Shown here piece by piece: positions 1 to 9,600 of a stretch of DNA of 34,558 nt. The number at the start of each line of letters is the position of its first letter. The first letter of the stretch is position 1. The DNA is from Clostridia bacterium. Lineage in GTDB: Bacteria; Bacillota; Clostridia; Acetivibrionales; DSM-2933. The notes beneath the pieces were generated by a model. It did not search any database, had not been told where the DNA came from, and saw nothing but the letters and a program-made list of their open reading frames with translations. The position numbers and the translations under genes were made by a program. The DNA is taken from the NCBI GenBank assembly GCA_026416815.1, contig JAOAEJ010000100.1, forward strand, positions 1 through 34,558, given 5' to 3'.

Positions 1-53
1 TCCTCTACTGTTGAACCATAAAGTGATTTAACCTCAACCATTTTTCTACTCAT
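1..53 (-). CDS. 5' end of an unidentified gene (17 codons, cut by window edge)
   Basis: An ATG at 51-53 on the minus strand opens a frame that runs off the window and reads MSRKMVEVKSLYGSTVE. A strong Shine-Dalgarno sequence (GGGGGAG, about 61-67) lies seven bases upstream, which supports a true start. The visible residues are too few to name a family. The long leader to its right holds a c-di-GMP riboswitch, a terminator and a 98-bp repeat, so the gene is probably under c-di-GMP control. That is inference from position. Confidence 0.6.
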   Translation of the reverse strand, partial: MSRKMVEVKSLYGSTVE

Positions 54-142
54 TTTATACTCCCCCTTAGGCTTATATTATAAAGCCCTTTGGCAATTTG
101 GAGTACTGGTAATTGTTAGTTTTAGGGTGCGCTATCTATATA

Positions 143-240
143 GATAACGAATTCTAAAAGTGCCTTTTGCCAGCCAAGCAGTCACCACTTGGTACAGGCG
201 TTTCTCTAGCTGGAAATCACTAAGTTTAACTTTGGTTATC
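143..240 (-). repeat. 98-bp dispersed element, copy A
   Basis: Minus-strand copy of a four-member family. It carries the core AACTTAGTGATTTCCAG (210-226) starting 14 bases from the element end, as in copies C and D. The ends GATAAC/GTTATC are complementary, and an internal stem pairs CCAGCTA with TGGCTGG. It sits between the riboswitch terminator and the first gene, so it would be part of that mRNA leader. The palindrome CTATCTATATAGATA abuts the left end. Confidence 0.65.
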
Positions 241-274
241 CATATATAAGCCTATATGCGGCTTATTTCTGAAT

Positions 275-306
275 AAAAAATAGGCAACGTAAAGTTGCCT
301 ATTTTT
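275..306 (-). terminator. Intrinsic terminator in the riboswitch leader
   Basis: TAGGCAAC (281-288) and GTTGCCTA (294-301) form a perfect 8-bp stem with a 5-base loop, flanked by an A tract on one side and a T tract on the other, so it could act on both strands. On the minus strand it follows the c-di-GMP aptamer by about 100 bases and precedes the gene at 53. Complementary 9-mers AAGTATTAC (307-315) and GTAATACTT (385-393) bracket the stretch between aptamer and terminator and may belong to the switching platform. Confidence 0.75.
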
Positions 307-404
307 AAGTATTACCGCGATACTCAAATTAACAGATTTAGGACACTGTAAGAATCCTATTGCAAGTAACTTAAGTCTGAGCCTGTAATACTTATATTCA
401 TACG

Positions 405-488
405 AATCAGCAACCCAACCATCATAGCATTTTAATGCTTTAGACTTGTGGCTTTGCGTCCCCGTCTTTCGCCGGGTTTGCCTTTTTT
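405..488 (-). ncRNA. c-di-GMP-I (GEMM) riboswitch aptamer
   Basis: Read on the minus strand, this stretch has the hallmarks of the class I c-di-GMP riboswitch: GGCAAACC (475-482), a GAAA tetraloop on a short GC helix (CGGCGAAAGACG), GGGACGCAAAGCC, a TCTAAA segment, a second hairpin (GCATT/AATGC), and the 3' receptor-like part ATGATGGTTGGGTTGCTG. A TATAAT box lies immediately upstream (490-495 on the plus strand as ATTATA), so the 5' side of P1 is short. The aptamer precedes an intrinsic terminator and then the partial gene at 1-53, which suggests transcription-level control. The 3' strand (TTGCTG) departs slightly from the usual TTACCG, so some decay is possible. Confidence 0.85.
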
Positions 489-489
489 G

Positions 490-495
490 ATTATA
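490..495 (-). promoter_or_regulatory. -10 box for the riboswitch transcript
   Basis: ATTATA on the plus strand is TATAAT on the minus strand, located directly before the aptamer. I see no convincing -35 at 17 bases, so the promoter assignment rests on the -10 and on position. Confidence 0.4.
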
Positions 496-499
496 ATAG

Positions 500-800
500 C
501 CTTATTTCATATATTGATGTTGCATTGGAAGTTCACATATTTCATACAGAAAACATTTTACTATAACAGACTAGCTTCTTCAGATATTCTTGCAAAGTCA
601 AAGCTTTTTATCTGGACTACTTTTATAATACACTTTCACTTATACAATTTTAGTAGTGTATAGTTTTATTATATATTTCCTATTTACATTTATCAATAGT
701 CCTATAAGAATATAGGCGAAACGCCCTATAACAATAAGGCACCATCCCTAGTCTTGTACAGATTCTGATAAAAGCAACTGTGAAGCGCCGCTTTCTATTC
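500..800. other. AT-rich stretch without a recognisable gene
   Basis: Short frames exist here, but none has a ribosome binding site or a familiar sequence. A small hairpin is visible around 711-736 (ATAGGCG / CGCCCTAT). Otherwise I see nothing in it. Confidence 0.4.
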
Positions 801-808
801 ATTAATAG

Positions 809-886
809 AACAAGGAGCCATTTTGCCGTCCCCTTCCCCCCCTAGACTTGGTATTATAGCGACATTCGAAACAATGGCTCCTTGTT
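809..886. repeat. 14-bp inverted repeat with 50-bp C/G-skewed loop
   Basis: AACAAGGAGCCATT (809-822) and AATGGCTCCTTGTT (873-886) are perfect complements. The loop holds a strand-skewed run (CCCCTTCCCCCCC on the plus strand). It lies just downstream of the FtsX-type permease gene. There is no T tract, so it is not a standard terminator; it could be a structured 3' end or the remnant of a small mobile element. Confidence 0.6.
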
Positions 887-934
887 TAAGTTTCCTCTAA
901 TTCAATTATTATTTTTTAGTTTCTATTTATTGAT

Positions 935-3517
935 TTATTGCTCAACTCTTATATTTTCCACTATTACACCATTATTTATCCTTCTCAGGGGCAGGCTTGC
1001 AGAAAAAAGTGAAACCATAACCATTCCCAAGACTGAAATTGCAATGCTGTTCCATGGAATACTCCACTCAAATTCTTTGACCCTATCGAGTAGGCTGAAC
1101 ATAGCTTTTGAAAGAATGGATCCTACTGTTCCTCCAATAATTGCAGCAAAAATGCAAAAGTAAATACTCTCCAGATACACAAGTCGTTTTATTCCACCGC
1201 CGGTCATGCCTACTGCCTTAATAATAGCCAGCTCTCTAGTACGTAATATTATATTAGTACTTATTGTATTAAAAATATTAATGCAACCAATCAGTGAAAT
1301 TATTGCTATAAATCCATACAATAAAATTCCCAGCACAAAATATGTTGCCCTTCCATTCTTCGCCCTATCGCCATAGTCAATCACTTCCAGGCCTTCATAC
1401 TTTTCGGTAAGCTCTTCAAGATACTTTTTAACCTTAGATGTATCCACACCTTGTTTCATTTGGATGGATATGTTTTTGGGATTCTCTGCGCTCCCCGTAA
1501 GCAAGCTGTAGATCTTTTCCGTTGTTATAATTGAAAACCCACAGTTTTCATTATATTTGCTTTGCAGTACATTTTGGGAAAGTACTGCCATTACTTTTAC
1601 CTTCTTGGTTTCATTACTATCGCTCTTCAATCCGATTTCTATTTCGTCCCCCGGATTTATCCCGGCAACATCGAATACCGCAGTCTTTTTATCGTCTTTT
1701 ATATACTGAGATGTTGTCTTAACAATGATTACACCATTTTCCCCATTTAGCTGCCCAATATCAATATGACCTTGTTTCAGATACTTTTTCAGTACATTCA
1801 AAGCCTCATCTCCATAGGTCTTAAATTCATTGTTATATAGTTTTATTTTTCCGTCCTGTTTCCCCGAAATGCTTTTTATATAATCCTTATACGAACTGTT
1901 CAGCTTGCTTTCATGTATGAGTGCATACGCATTGGTTGAACTTACTTTATAGAAAAATTCCAGCCCGTCGAAATCCTTTATAGCTCTATATTCGTCATCG
2001 GAAATCCTAACATCTCCACCGTCTCTGCTATAAATTGAAAAGTCAGGTATATCTTCCTCTCCCGCAGCCCCCGATTTAATGGCAAGATCAAGAAAGCTTG
2101 AGGATACTATAAAAAGTATTATACTTATAACCATTGAAAATACAGTAATCCACACTCGCTTCCTGTTCCTACCGAGGTTTTTCCATGCTATCCAACCTTC
2201 AGCCCCCAACACCATACCGGCTACCCTTGCCTTGCTTATTCTTCTGAGCTTTTCTTTTCTTAAGTTTCCGGTATTTCTTACTGCTTCTATGGGTGACACT
2301 TTTGAAGCTTTTCTTGCCGGCCCTATTGCTGAAATGAATACTGTAACAAGTTCTAGGAGTATACTTAAAACTATTATATACGGCGATATAATTACTTTTA
2401 AATCTGCAAAAGGTAATTCACTCGCAACTATGCTAAAAGTCCAGAAAATAATTTTCATGGCTAAAGTACCTAAAAACAACCCTATCGGTATGCCTATAGC
2501 ACTTAAAATCAGAGCTTCCCTCAACACAAGCCGTCTTATCTGTGACGGTGTAGCTCCTACACAACGCAAGAGGCCAAATTGGGATATCCGCTCCAGTACA
2601 GATATATTAAATGCGTTATAGATTACTGCAACAGTTGCAATCATGATAATGATCATAAAAAATGTACCAAAGGATATTAATGTTGAATTTATATTATCAT
2701 TTCCACTCTGGGCTAAATACCTCAAAACACCTTCATTGAACTTAATTGATTGAGCAGATATTTTAAGGTCTTTAGCCATACTTGAAATGTTCTTCCGTAT
2801 ATCCCTTTGAGTTTCGGTTTTAATATAGACCCTATATTTAAATGATGGGTCCAGCTTACTATTGTCAACGTATGTAACTGCCCTGGCAAAATTTGAACTC
2901 AATACAAATTTCTGCTTTGTAAGACCTACTATGGTGAATACCTTTGTTTCTGATTTTTCAAAAACTTCATTTTCAGCCAGTTCATATTCACGTAGTGTCC
3001 CTTTCCCGTCTTTAGTCTTTCTTGCACCTAAGTCAAGTTTTATGCTTTGTCCAATCCCCGGAGCTCCAGGCAAATACCTCAGTGTCCATTCATCTACTGC
3101 AATTTCATTAGGTGACTGCGGAAGCCTACCTTTCACTACATTAATATGAAGCATTTCAGTAGCAGCCTTATCCATGGCATCAACTTTGAAAAACTTGTAG
3201 GGTGTCTGACCTTTGGACCCTCTAACTTCATTTTCACATATTATTCCGAAGCCTCTATCAACAGCAGCTCCATAAGCCTTGACATTTACATGGTTTTTTA
3301 GTTTTTGAGCTGTTTCCGAACTAAGATCTGAGTAATAAGCGTAATAGTCTCCGTTATCCGCTACAGCGTCCCTGTACATCTTATCCCATATGCTCATAAG
3401 GATAGTACATGTACCCGTGAGGAGTGCAACAGAAAGAATTATTCCCAGTACAGTGAGTATCGAACGTTTTTTTTGTACCTTCAGATACTTTGAGGTAATG
3501 TCAATGTAGGTGTTCAT
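935..3517 (-). CDS. MacB/FtsX-type ABC transporter permease
   Basis: Membrane subunit of an ABC exporter, 860 residues. The layout is that of two fused FtsX/MacB units: an N-terminal transmembrane helix (about 17-42) and a periplasmic-type domain, an FtsX bundle (about 275-410) containing the family motif FGLLRCVGATPSQIRRL, a second helix (about 460-485) with another extracellular domain, and a second FtsX bundle (about 735-850) containing RELAIIKAVGMTGGGIKRL. The start codon overlaps the stop of the ATPase gene by ATGA, so the two are translationally coupled. With the upstream kinase and regulator it forms a typical Firmicutes exporter plus two-component module. Substrates of such modules are usually antimicrobial peptides or lipids, but the substrate here cannot be read from the sequence. 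Confidence 0.9.
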   Translation of the reverse strand: MNTYIDITSKYLKVQKKRSILTVLGIILSVALLTGTCTILMSIWDKMYRDAVADNGDYYAYYSDLSSETAQKLKNHVNVKAYGAAVDRGFGIICENEVRGSKGQTPYKFFKVDAMDKAATEMLHINVVKGRLPQSPNEIAVDEWTLRYLPGAPGIGQSIKLDLGARKTKDGKGTLREYELAENEVFEKSETKVFTIVGLTKQKFVLSSNFARAVTYVDNSKLDPSFKYRVYIKTETQRDIRKNISSMAKDLKISAQSIKFNEGVLRYLAQSGNDNINSTLISFGTFFMIIIMIATVAVIYNAFNISVLERISQFGLLRCVGATPSQIRRLVLREALILSAIGIPIGLFLGTLAMKIIFWTFSIVASELPFADLKVIISPYIIVLSILLELVTVFISAIGPARKASKVSPIEAVRNTGNLRKEKLRRISKARVAGMVLGAEGWIAWKNLGRNRKRVWITVFSMVISIILFIVSSSFLDLAIKSGAAGEEDIPDFSIYSRDGGDVRISDDEYRAIKDFDGLEFFYKVSSTNAYALIHESKLNSSYKDYIKSISGKQDGKIKLYNNEFKTYGDEALNVLKKYLKQGHIDIGQLNGENGVIIVKTTSQYIKDDKKTAVFDVAGINPGDEIEIGLKSDSNETKKVKVMAVLSQNVLQSKYNENCGFSIITTEKIYSLLTGSAENPKNISIQMKQGVDTSKVKKYLEELTEKYEGLEVIDYGDRAKNGRATYFVLGILLYGFIAIISLIGCINIFNTISTNIILRTRELAIIKAVGMTGGGIKRLVYLESIYFCIFAAIIGGTVGSILSKAMFSLLDRVKEFEWSIPWNSIAISVLGMVMVSLFSASLPLRRINNGVIVENIRVEQ

Positions 3518-4182
3518 TTAGCCACCACCTCTCCATCCTCGATTCTTATTATCCTGTCTGCCTGTGAGGCAATATTCATATCGTGGGTTATTACTATCAG
3601 TGTCTGGTGATATTTCTTTACGGAGATTTTTAATAACTCAATAATTTCCTTGCCATTTTTGCTGTCAAGGTTTCCGGTAGGCTCATCAGCCAGAATTATA
3701 GAGGGCTTATACGCAAGCGCCCTGCCTATTGATACCCTTTGCTGCTGTCCTCCTGAAAGCTCCGAAGGCAGATGGTGTCTTCTATCACCAAGACCTAACA
3801 GGCCTATCACCTCATCCATATACTCTCTATCAACTTTTTTGCTGTCCAATAATAACGGCAGCATGATATTTTCTTCAGCTGTTAAAACCGGTATAAGATT
3901 ATAGCTTTGAAAAATAAAGCCGATTTTTCGTCTTCTAAAGATGGCGAGGTTTTTTTCATTTTGCGAATAAACATCCACTCCATCCACAAGAACTGTGCCT
4001 GATGTAGGCCTGTCAACACCTCCTAAAAGATGTAATAAAGTACTTTTTCCCGAACCGGACGGGCCTATGACAGCTATAAACTCCCCTTGATTTACGCTAA
4101 TATTTATATCCTTTAATGCTTTTACCTCTGTATCACCTTTCCCATAGCTCTTACATAAATTTTTGGTTTTTACCACTTCCAT
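3514..4182 (-). CDS. ABC transporter ATP-binding protein (LolD/MacB class)
   Basis: ATPase of the exporter, 222 residues, the usual length for this class. All motifs are present: Walker A GPSGSGKST, Q-loop FQSYNLIP, signature LSGGQQQR, Walker B ILADEPTGNLD and the switch histidine in VITHD. GGAGG lies nine bases before the ATG. Its stop overlaps the permease start by four bases. A 126-bp repeat occupies the space between it and the upstream kinase gene, so the ABC pair probably has its own promoter or a long intercistronic leader. Confidence 0.95.
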   Translation of the reverse strand: MEVVKTKNLCKSYGKGDTEVKALKDINISVNQGEFIAVIGPSGSGKSTLLHLLGGVDRPTSGTVLVDGVDVYSQNEKNLAIFRRRKIGFIFQSYNLIPVLTAEENIMLPLLLDSKKVDREYMDEVIGLLGLGDRRHHLPSELSGGQQQRVSIGRALAYKPSIILADEPTGNLDSKNGKEIIELLKISVKKYHQTLIVITHDMNIASQADRIIRIEDGEVVAK

Positions 4183-4301
4183 TATAAATTACCTCCCGTT
4201 TTTTATTAAAGCAAAGTTATATCAATTTAAGCTGCAGCATTATCTATAGCTTTACTGCATTTATTAAAGCTCCGAGTCCGTTTACCCAATCAGCTTTAAA
4301 C

Positions 4302-4427
4302 CTATATAAATTGCGATAATGATATTACAAGGGAAAATTTGTTTATCGCAATATATCTCAAGGTAACAAATTGCAAAAAAGATTTAGAGAAAACTTCGTT
4401 GTAGATTCTTTTTTGCAATTTATATAG
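4302..4427 (+). mobile_element. 126-bp MITE-like element, copy E1
   Basis: The ends CTATATAAATTGC and GCAATTTATATAG are perfect 13-bp terminal inverted repeats. Internally there are two long hairpins, TTGCGATAA/TTATCGCAA and a second with GCAAAAAAGA/TCTTTTTTGC. A second copy of identical length lies at 32197-32322 in reverse orientation. No clear target-site duplication is visible. It has no coding capacity, so any movement would need a transposase in trans. Confidence 0.75.
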
Positions 4428-4478
4428 AAGCTTACAATACTATTTTAAGCAATACAGCTTAACGAGAGGTGACTCCTA

Positions 4479-4496
4479 TCTTACTATTTTGTAAGA
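4479..4496. promoter_or_regulatory. Palindrome TCTTAC-N6-GTAAGA at the kinase stop codon
   Basis: Inverted repeat TCTTAC (4479-4484) and GTAAGA (4491-4496), two bases beyond the stop codon of the histidine kinase. It could be an operator for the downstream ABC genes or a weak terminator; there is no T tract. No further evidence. Confidence 0.3.
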
Positions 4497-4497
4497 A

Positions 4498-5736
4498 TTA
4501 ATTATTTGTGAAAACAATGTCAAATTCACTGCCTCCACCTCTGATACTTTTTACAGTTATGGTTCCTCCCTGTCCCTCAACAATACCCTTTGTCAATGCT
4601 AGCCCGATGCCTACACTGTCAGATTTCTTGGAGCTTTGTGATTTATAGAATCTTTCAAAAATTCTCGGTAAATCCCTCTCATCAATCCCCTCACCATTAT
4701 CCTTGATGGTAATTCTGGAGAATACAGGTGATTTAGACAGCCTAACTTCAATCTTTCCTCCCTTATGTGTGTGCTCAATAGAGTTTTTAATTACATTTAC
4801 CAGTGCTTCAGCCAACCACTCGCTATCGCCTGTAAACATGATATTTTCCTCCGATATGTTAATGCAAATATCAATACCTTTTGAATTCGCCATTTCACCA
4901 ACTGCTGCAACAGCACTTCGGATTGGCTCAATAAGCTCTGACTTTTCCCTTTTAAAAACTATCGATCCTGCTTCCAGACTTGCAACCTTAAGAAGACTTT
5001 GCACAAGCCACTCTATTCTTTCAAGCTGGTTATGAGTTTTTTCTAGAAATGAATGCCTTGTGTCGTTATCCATGCTGCTACCCTGCATTAATTCATTGAA
5101 AACAATAATGGATGAAAGGGGTGTCTTCAGCTGGTGAGAAATATCGGATATGATGTTTTTCAAGAAAATCTTATCGGCTTTTAATGCTTCCAGACTAAGC
5201 TTCAGACGGTTTGCCATCTGATTGAAGCAGTGGGACAAACGAGCAAAATCCCCCTCGCCGCTTTCATCAATTACTATCTCAAAGTCCCCGTCTACAACTC
5301 TTTCCGCAGACTTGGAGAATTCTCTAAGTCTTATGTATATGAGCTTATACTCATACCTTATCATTAGCAGTAGAATAAGAAGAAGTCCAATGATAAATAT
5401 TGTTGATGTAAGAAAGGCTATAGGTATTATTTTTGATATAGAAGGCTGGAATATAGGCTCAACTTTTTGGGTATACCCGTATTTCTCTAAAATCAACCTT
5501 CCTTTTTCAACATACTGTTTGTCCGGTGGGTTAGTAATAATACCTACAATATCATTCTCAAGTTCGGGATGATTCTCAAGTATACTACCTACCATAGCCT
5601 GATTTTGTTCTGATATATTGCTGCTTACTATTTTTAAACCTAGAGATAATCCAAGTAAAAGGCAGATTAAAGCTGCAATAAAAATGCCCACAATCTTTAA
5701 GCTTATGTATCTGAATTCACGATTTCCAAGGAACAT
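4498..5736 (-). CDS. Sensor histidine kinase of the MacB-type exporter module
   Basis: Membrane sensor kinase, about 412 residues. It has transmembrane helices near residues 9-31 and 105-130 enclosing a short extracellular domain, then HAMP-like sequence, HisKA with the phosphorylated His201 (SDISHQLKTP), and HATPase with the N box NVIKNSIEHT, G1 DNGEGIDERDLPRIFERF and G2 GIGLALTKG. I chose the ATG at 5734-5736, which has GAGGA upstream and starts 11 bases after the regulator stop. A GTG at 5772 would give 12 more residues inside the regulator gene without a good ribosome binding site. It presumably phosphorylates the regulator encoded upstream. Confidence 0.92.
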   Translation of the reverse strand: MFLGNREFRYISLKIVGIFIAALICLLLGLSLGLKIVSSNISEQNQAMVGSILENHPELENDIVGIITNPPDKQYVEKGRLILEKYGYTQKVEPIFQPSISKIIPIAFLTSTIFIIGLLLILLLMIRYEYKLIYIRLREFSKSAERVVDGDFEIVIDESGEGDFARLSHCFNQMANRLKLSLEALKADKIFLKNIISDISHQLKTPLSSIIVFNELMQGSSMDNDTRHSFLEKTHNQLERIEWLVQSLLKVASLEAGSIVFKREKSELIEPIRSAVAAVGEMANSKGIDICINISEENIMFTGDSEWLAEALVNVIKNSIEHTHKGGKIEVRLSKSPVFSRITIKDNGEGIDERDLPRIFERFYKSQSSKKSDSVGIGLALTKGIVEGQGGTITVKSIRGGGSEFDIVFTNN

Positions 5737-5747
5737 TTCCAATTTCC

Positions 5748-6440
5748 TCACTTCCTTACATCCATACTCCACCGATACCCGACGCCTCTTACAGTCTGAA
5801 TATATTCAGGCTTATCGGGAGTATTTTCGACCTTTTCACGAAGACGCCTGATATAAACAGAGAGGGTATTATCATCAGCAAAAATTCCGTCAACATCCCA
5901 TATATTTTCTAAAATCTGATTTCTGGTAAAGGCTTTATGAGGATTTGACAGAAACAATAAGAGCAGTTTATATTCAAGTGCAGTAAGCTGCAGCAGATTC
6001 CCAGCTTTGTATACTTTGCACTCATTAGTATGTGCTTCCACTTCCTCACTCCTTAAAATAGAAGCAGTCGAATTTGACATTCCTCTCCGTCTTAAAACTG
6101 CATTGATCCTCGATATCAGCTCCCTTATCCTAAAAGGCTTTGTAATATAATCGTCACCGCCAATATCAAGTCCCATTACGATATTAACCTCATCATCACA
6201 AGCAGTTAAGAAAATTATTGGCAGATCACTTTTAATCCTTATCATTTTGCAAAGTTCATATCCTACACCATCAGGAAGCATTACATCCAAAATCGCCAGA
6301 TCATATTGTATATTATTTATTTCGTCTTTAGCTGCACTAAAGCTATTTGCAACACAAACCGAAAACCCTGCATTTTTTAAGGCATACTCGATGCCTAGGG
6401 ATAAATTGCTATCATCCTCTACCAATAAGATTTTAGTCAT
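5748..6440 (-). CDS. OmpR/PhoB-family response regulator
   Basis: Receiver domain followed by a winged-helix DNA-binding domain, about 230 residues. Acidic pocket D9/D10, phosphoacceptor D52 (AILDVMLPDG), switch Thr in FLTA and Lys in ITKPF. The C-terminal domain ends VRGVGYRW, typical of the Trans_reg_C fold. The start is taken at the ATG 6438-6440 because GGAGG (6449-6453) lies eight bases upstream; the in-frame ATG at 6455 has no such site. It is probably the first gene of a regulator-kinase-ATPase-permease operon. Confidence 0.93.
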   Translation of the reverse strand: MTKILLVEDDSNLSLGIEYALKNAGFSVCVANSFSAAKDEINNIQYDLAILDVMLPDGVGYELCKMIRIKSDLPIIFLTACDDEVNIVMGLDIGGDDYITKPFRIRELISRINAVLRRRGMSNSTASILRSEEVEAHTNECKVYKAGNLLQLTALEYKLLLLFLSNPHKAFTRNQILENIWDVDGIFADDNTLSVYIRRLREKVENTPDKPEYIQTVRGVGYRWSMDVRK

Positions 6441-6521
6441 AACACAAGCCTCCATAAGTATAAAGCGTTAAAAGCAGGTATACTGCCTTAACAAATACTT
6501 ACATGATTATACTAAAATTTT

Positions 6522-6619
6522 GAAGGTCAGTCCATCTTCAACTCAGCTGCTGTATTTCTCACCGCACTTACCACAGCTCTTTGCCTATCTGGAAATCACT
6601 AAGTTCAGCCTTGTCTATA
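6522..6619 (-). repeat. 98-bp dispersed element, copy B (degenerate)
   Basis: Contains the family core (minus-strand AACTTAGTGATTTCCAG, 6589-6605), the following TAGGCAA and the CTGTGGTAAGTGC block, but the right half of the stem is lost. It lies in the divergent space between the response regulator (minus) and the secreted protein (plus), sense to the regulator. The end points are extrapolated from the length of the other copies. Confidence 0.5.
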
Positions 6620-6696
6620 TATTGCCAATGTAGGACTATTACAATAAAATATAAGTAAATATTCATTTGGTAATCGTTTCATGGAGGTTAAATCTA

Positions 6697-9600
6697 ATGA
6701 GGAATGTTTTAAGCTTTATACTCGCCGTCATAATAACTCTCTCAAGTTGTCTGCCTGTATTTGCAAGCGCATCTGAAGGTAATATCCTTGCTAAAATCAA
6801 GGTCGGGGAAAGCTATGAGTTTATTAATCAAGGAACCGGCAGTGCTTCAATAGGTGTTAATACAGCTTTGGGCTGCAGCTATGATTACGCAGCGTATAAT
6901 AAAGATGGGACACTTAATAGTTCCGCAATAAACTGTAATATCAGCAACATAGTACTACCTGAAAAGGGTAGGGTCGTAGTTACTGTTAAGAATCTGAGTA
7001 AAGGAATTAGCACATATAATTTCTTCTCCAAGATTGGAAACGTAATAGCAAAGCGCTATACAAACCAAGCGCTTTTTACTGTAAGCCTCAAGCCGGGAGA
7101 AAGCTATGAATTTACCACCAAAAGCAAAAAAGGTCTCGTACTAAATATAAAGCAGGCTGTCGGCTGCAAATATGACTTTGTATCCTATAAAAAGGGCGGA
7201 AGCACTTCAAGTTCTGCATTAAATTCTACAGCAAGCAGCCTTTTTATACCCGAAGAAGGAAAGCTTGTAGTAACGGTAAAAAGCCTGGATAAAAATGTCC
7301 AGGAATTTGTTATTGGCGGTGCATATGAGTGGGTTTCCGGAAAGCCATGCTCTGATCCGGCTTTGTATTCTACATCTCTTGGAGAAGGTGAGAGTTATGA
7401 ATTCAGGAATAACAGCCCCTACTCTGAGAAAATTTCTGTAGCTTTGCTTCCTGGGTGTACCTACGATACAGTAATATATAGTAAAGATGGAACGGTGGCT
7501 TCCACGCACTTCCCTCTTAGTGCCACTGATATAACTGTTCCCGAGCAGGGAAGGGTAGTTGTGACAGTAAGAAAGATGAAAAATAAAGGTGAAAAATTAC
7601 TCCTTGGAGGTTCGTATAATAGCTTCTCAGGAAGCCCAAGTGCCTTACCTGCATTAAATATAGTGTCTCTCAAGCAGGGGGAAAGTTTTGAATTTGTAAA
7701 TAAAAGCCTGTCCAGAGCTACAATCAATGTAGCATATGTACAGGGATGTAAGTTTGATTATGCAACCTATAAAAAGGATGGTAAGTTAGACCTGTCAATG
7801 AAGGATAGTTATACTAGCATGATAAATGTACCGGCAGAAGGCAAGGCTGTGATAACCGTTAAAAATCCCGGTAACGGAGCTCAAACCTGCTTGTTTGGCG
7901 GAGCATTTAATGTTTTTGGAGACAGCCAGAAAGTGCTCAAGCCCAATACCCCTCCTGTACTTACAGGCTTTAGCGGAACTTACGAGGTGGAAATGGGAAA
8001 AACCTTCAAACTCCCTGGAAAGATAATCTCCTCGTCCAACATAACAAAAATCAACATAGGCGTTCCGGGCTGGTATGACAGTATAGCTGCAGCTGCTCCA
8101 AATTCTGCTACATATGATTTGAGTCGATTCACTATAGACACTTCCAAGTGGGAGATTAAAAGCCCTGGTGAATATATTATAAATCTATGGGTTAAAAGCG
8201 AAGCCTTTCCTGACCCTAAAACCGAAGCAGGTAGAATAACTCTTAAGGTTAAGTCCACAAAAGTAGAAACTGAAAAAACTCCAAATACCATTGAGATATT
8301 CCCGGGTCAGGCTAAAAGCCTGCAAGGCAAACTCAAGCTCAAAGGTACTGTAACCGCCATCGGAGCAGAAATAAAAAGGGTAGGAGATTTTGAGTATAAG
8401 AAAACCATTTACAACGATCCTGGTTTTAAATCAAGTGAGTTCGATTTAAGTAAAATATCCATATCAGCCACCGGGGAGTTTCTTTCGGTACCTGGTAATT
8501 TCGAGTTGAAGATAACTACAGCAACCAAGGAATCATTGAGCCTGACTGAAGCTGCAAAGTACATAATTAAAGTAGTAGATCCTATCGTATACAAAGAGGT
8601 GAGGTATCTGCCCTATACCGATCAAGTTTACGTGAGAGCCGATATTCATGGGACCGTAGGGCAAAAAAATGAAAAGGAGTGGCCTGCAGTCTGGACGGGC
8701 ATATATAATGATACGTTGAAACAGTGGGATTATCTGGCTCCGGATAAAAACAACCTGTTAAAACATATTGGTTACAACTCATATGAAATGTACATTCCCG
8801 CAAGTATACTAAATAGAGGACACCAGTACCGGTTTATGTTGTTTTTAGACGGGTATTGTGACTATGCCTCTTTTCAGAGGTATCCTGCTCACAAGCTTGC
8901 TATTACACCACTTCCAAGGCAGAACTGGGATGTAAGGTATAATATAAAGAAAGATGTTCTTGAAGTACTGGCAACACCAATTACTCCTTCAAACACTCCG
9001 TTAAAGCATGACTATTACCTTGTGGTATTTGATGAAAACCTTGTGCCAGTCAAAAGTTTTCATCCGGACAAATTTGATGCACTTACCGAAGTTACGAAAG
9101 CAGACAGTTATACCAGTGAAGTGTATAACGCTTCATATTATAGGGCATGGGACGCATACAACGAATTAGGTCTGCTCAGAGGAAAAACTTATAAATATGC
9201 AGTGGTTGCACGTGGTTATGAGGGCCAGCTTTTTAACGATTCGGTATGGCTTGGAGCTATGGTTAAACCGTTGAAAATTCACACACTTGCCATAAACAAC
9301 TGGAAGGTCAGGTTTGACCACGCAAGCGAAAAGCTTACAGTTAGCGGAAAGTGTCAGGCAGTTTCGGATAAGTATGCCATAAAGTTGGGCATAGAGGGTA
9401 AGGGGACTTTTGGCAGCTTTGAGCTGGAATACAGTACACAGTTCACACCCCAGGGGTATTTCAGTGAGGAGTTTGATTTAAAGAGCCTAGGGCTTTCAGT
9501 CGGCAACAATTATAAGATGTATATGGTTATTGTTGATGCCAACGGATCAGAGATACAGGGGACTAAAACTAAATCGGTGGAAGTCGGTACACATAAGCCC

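Noticed and set aside
448..663. Plus-strand frame of 71 codons near the left end
   Set aside because: It runs antisense through the c-di-GMP aptamer, has no ribosome binding site and no familiar sequence.
2079..2621. Plus-strand 180-codon frame
   Set aside because: Antisense shadow of the FtsX-type permease; the permease frame has full family motifs and this one has none.
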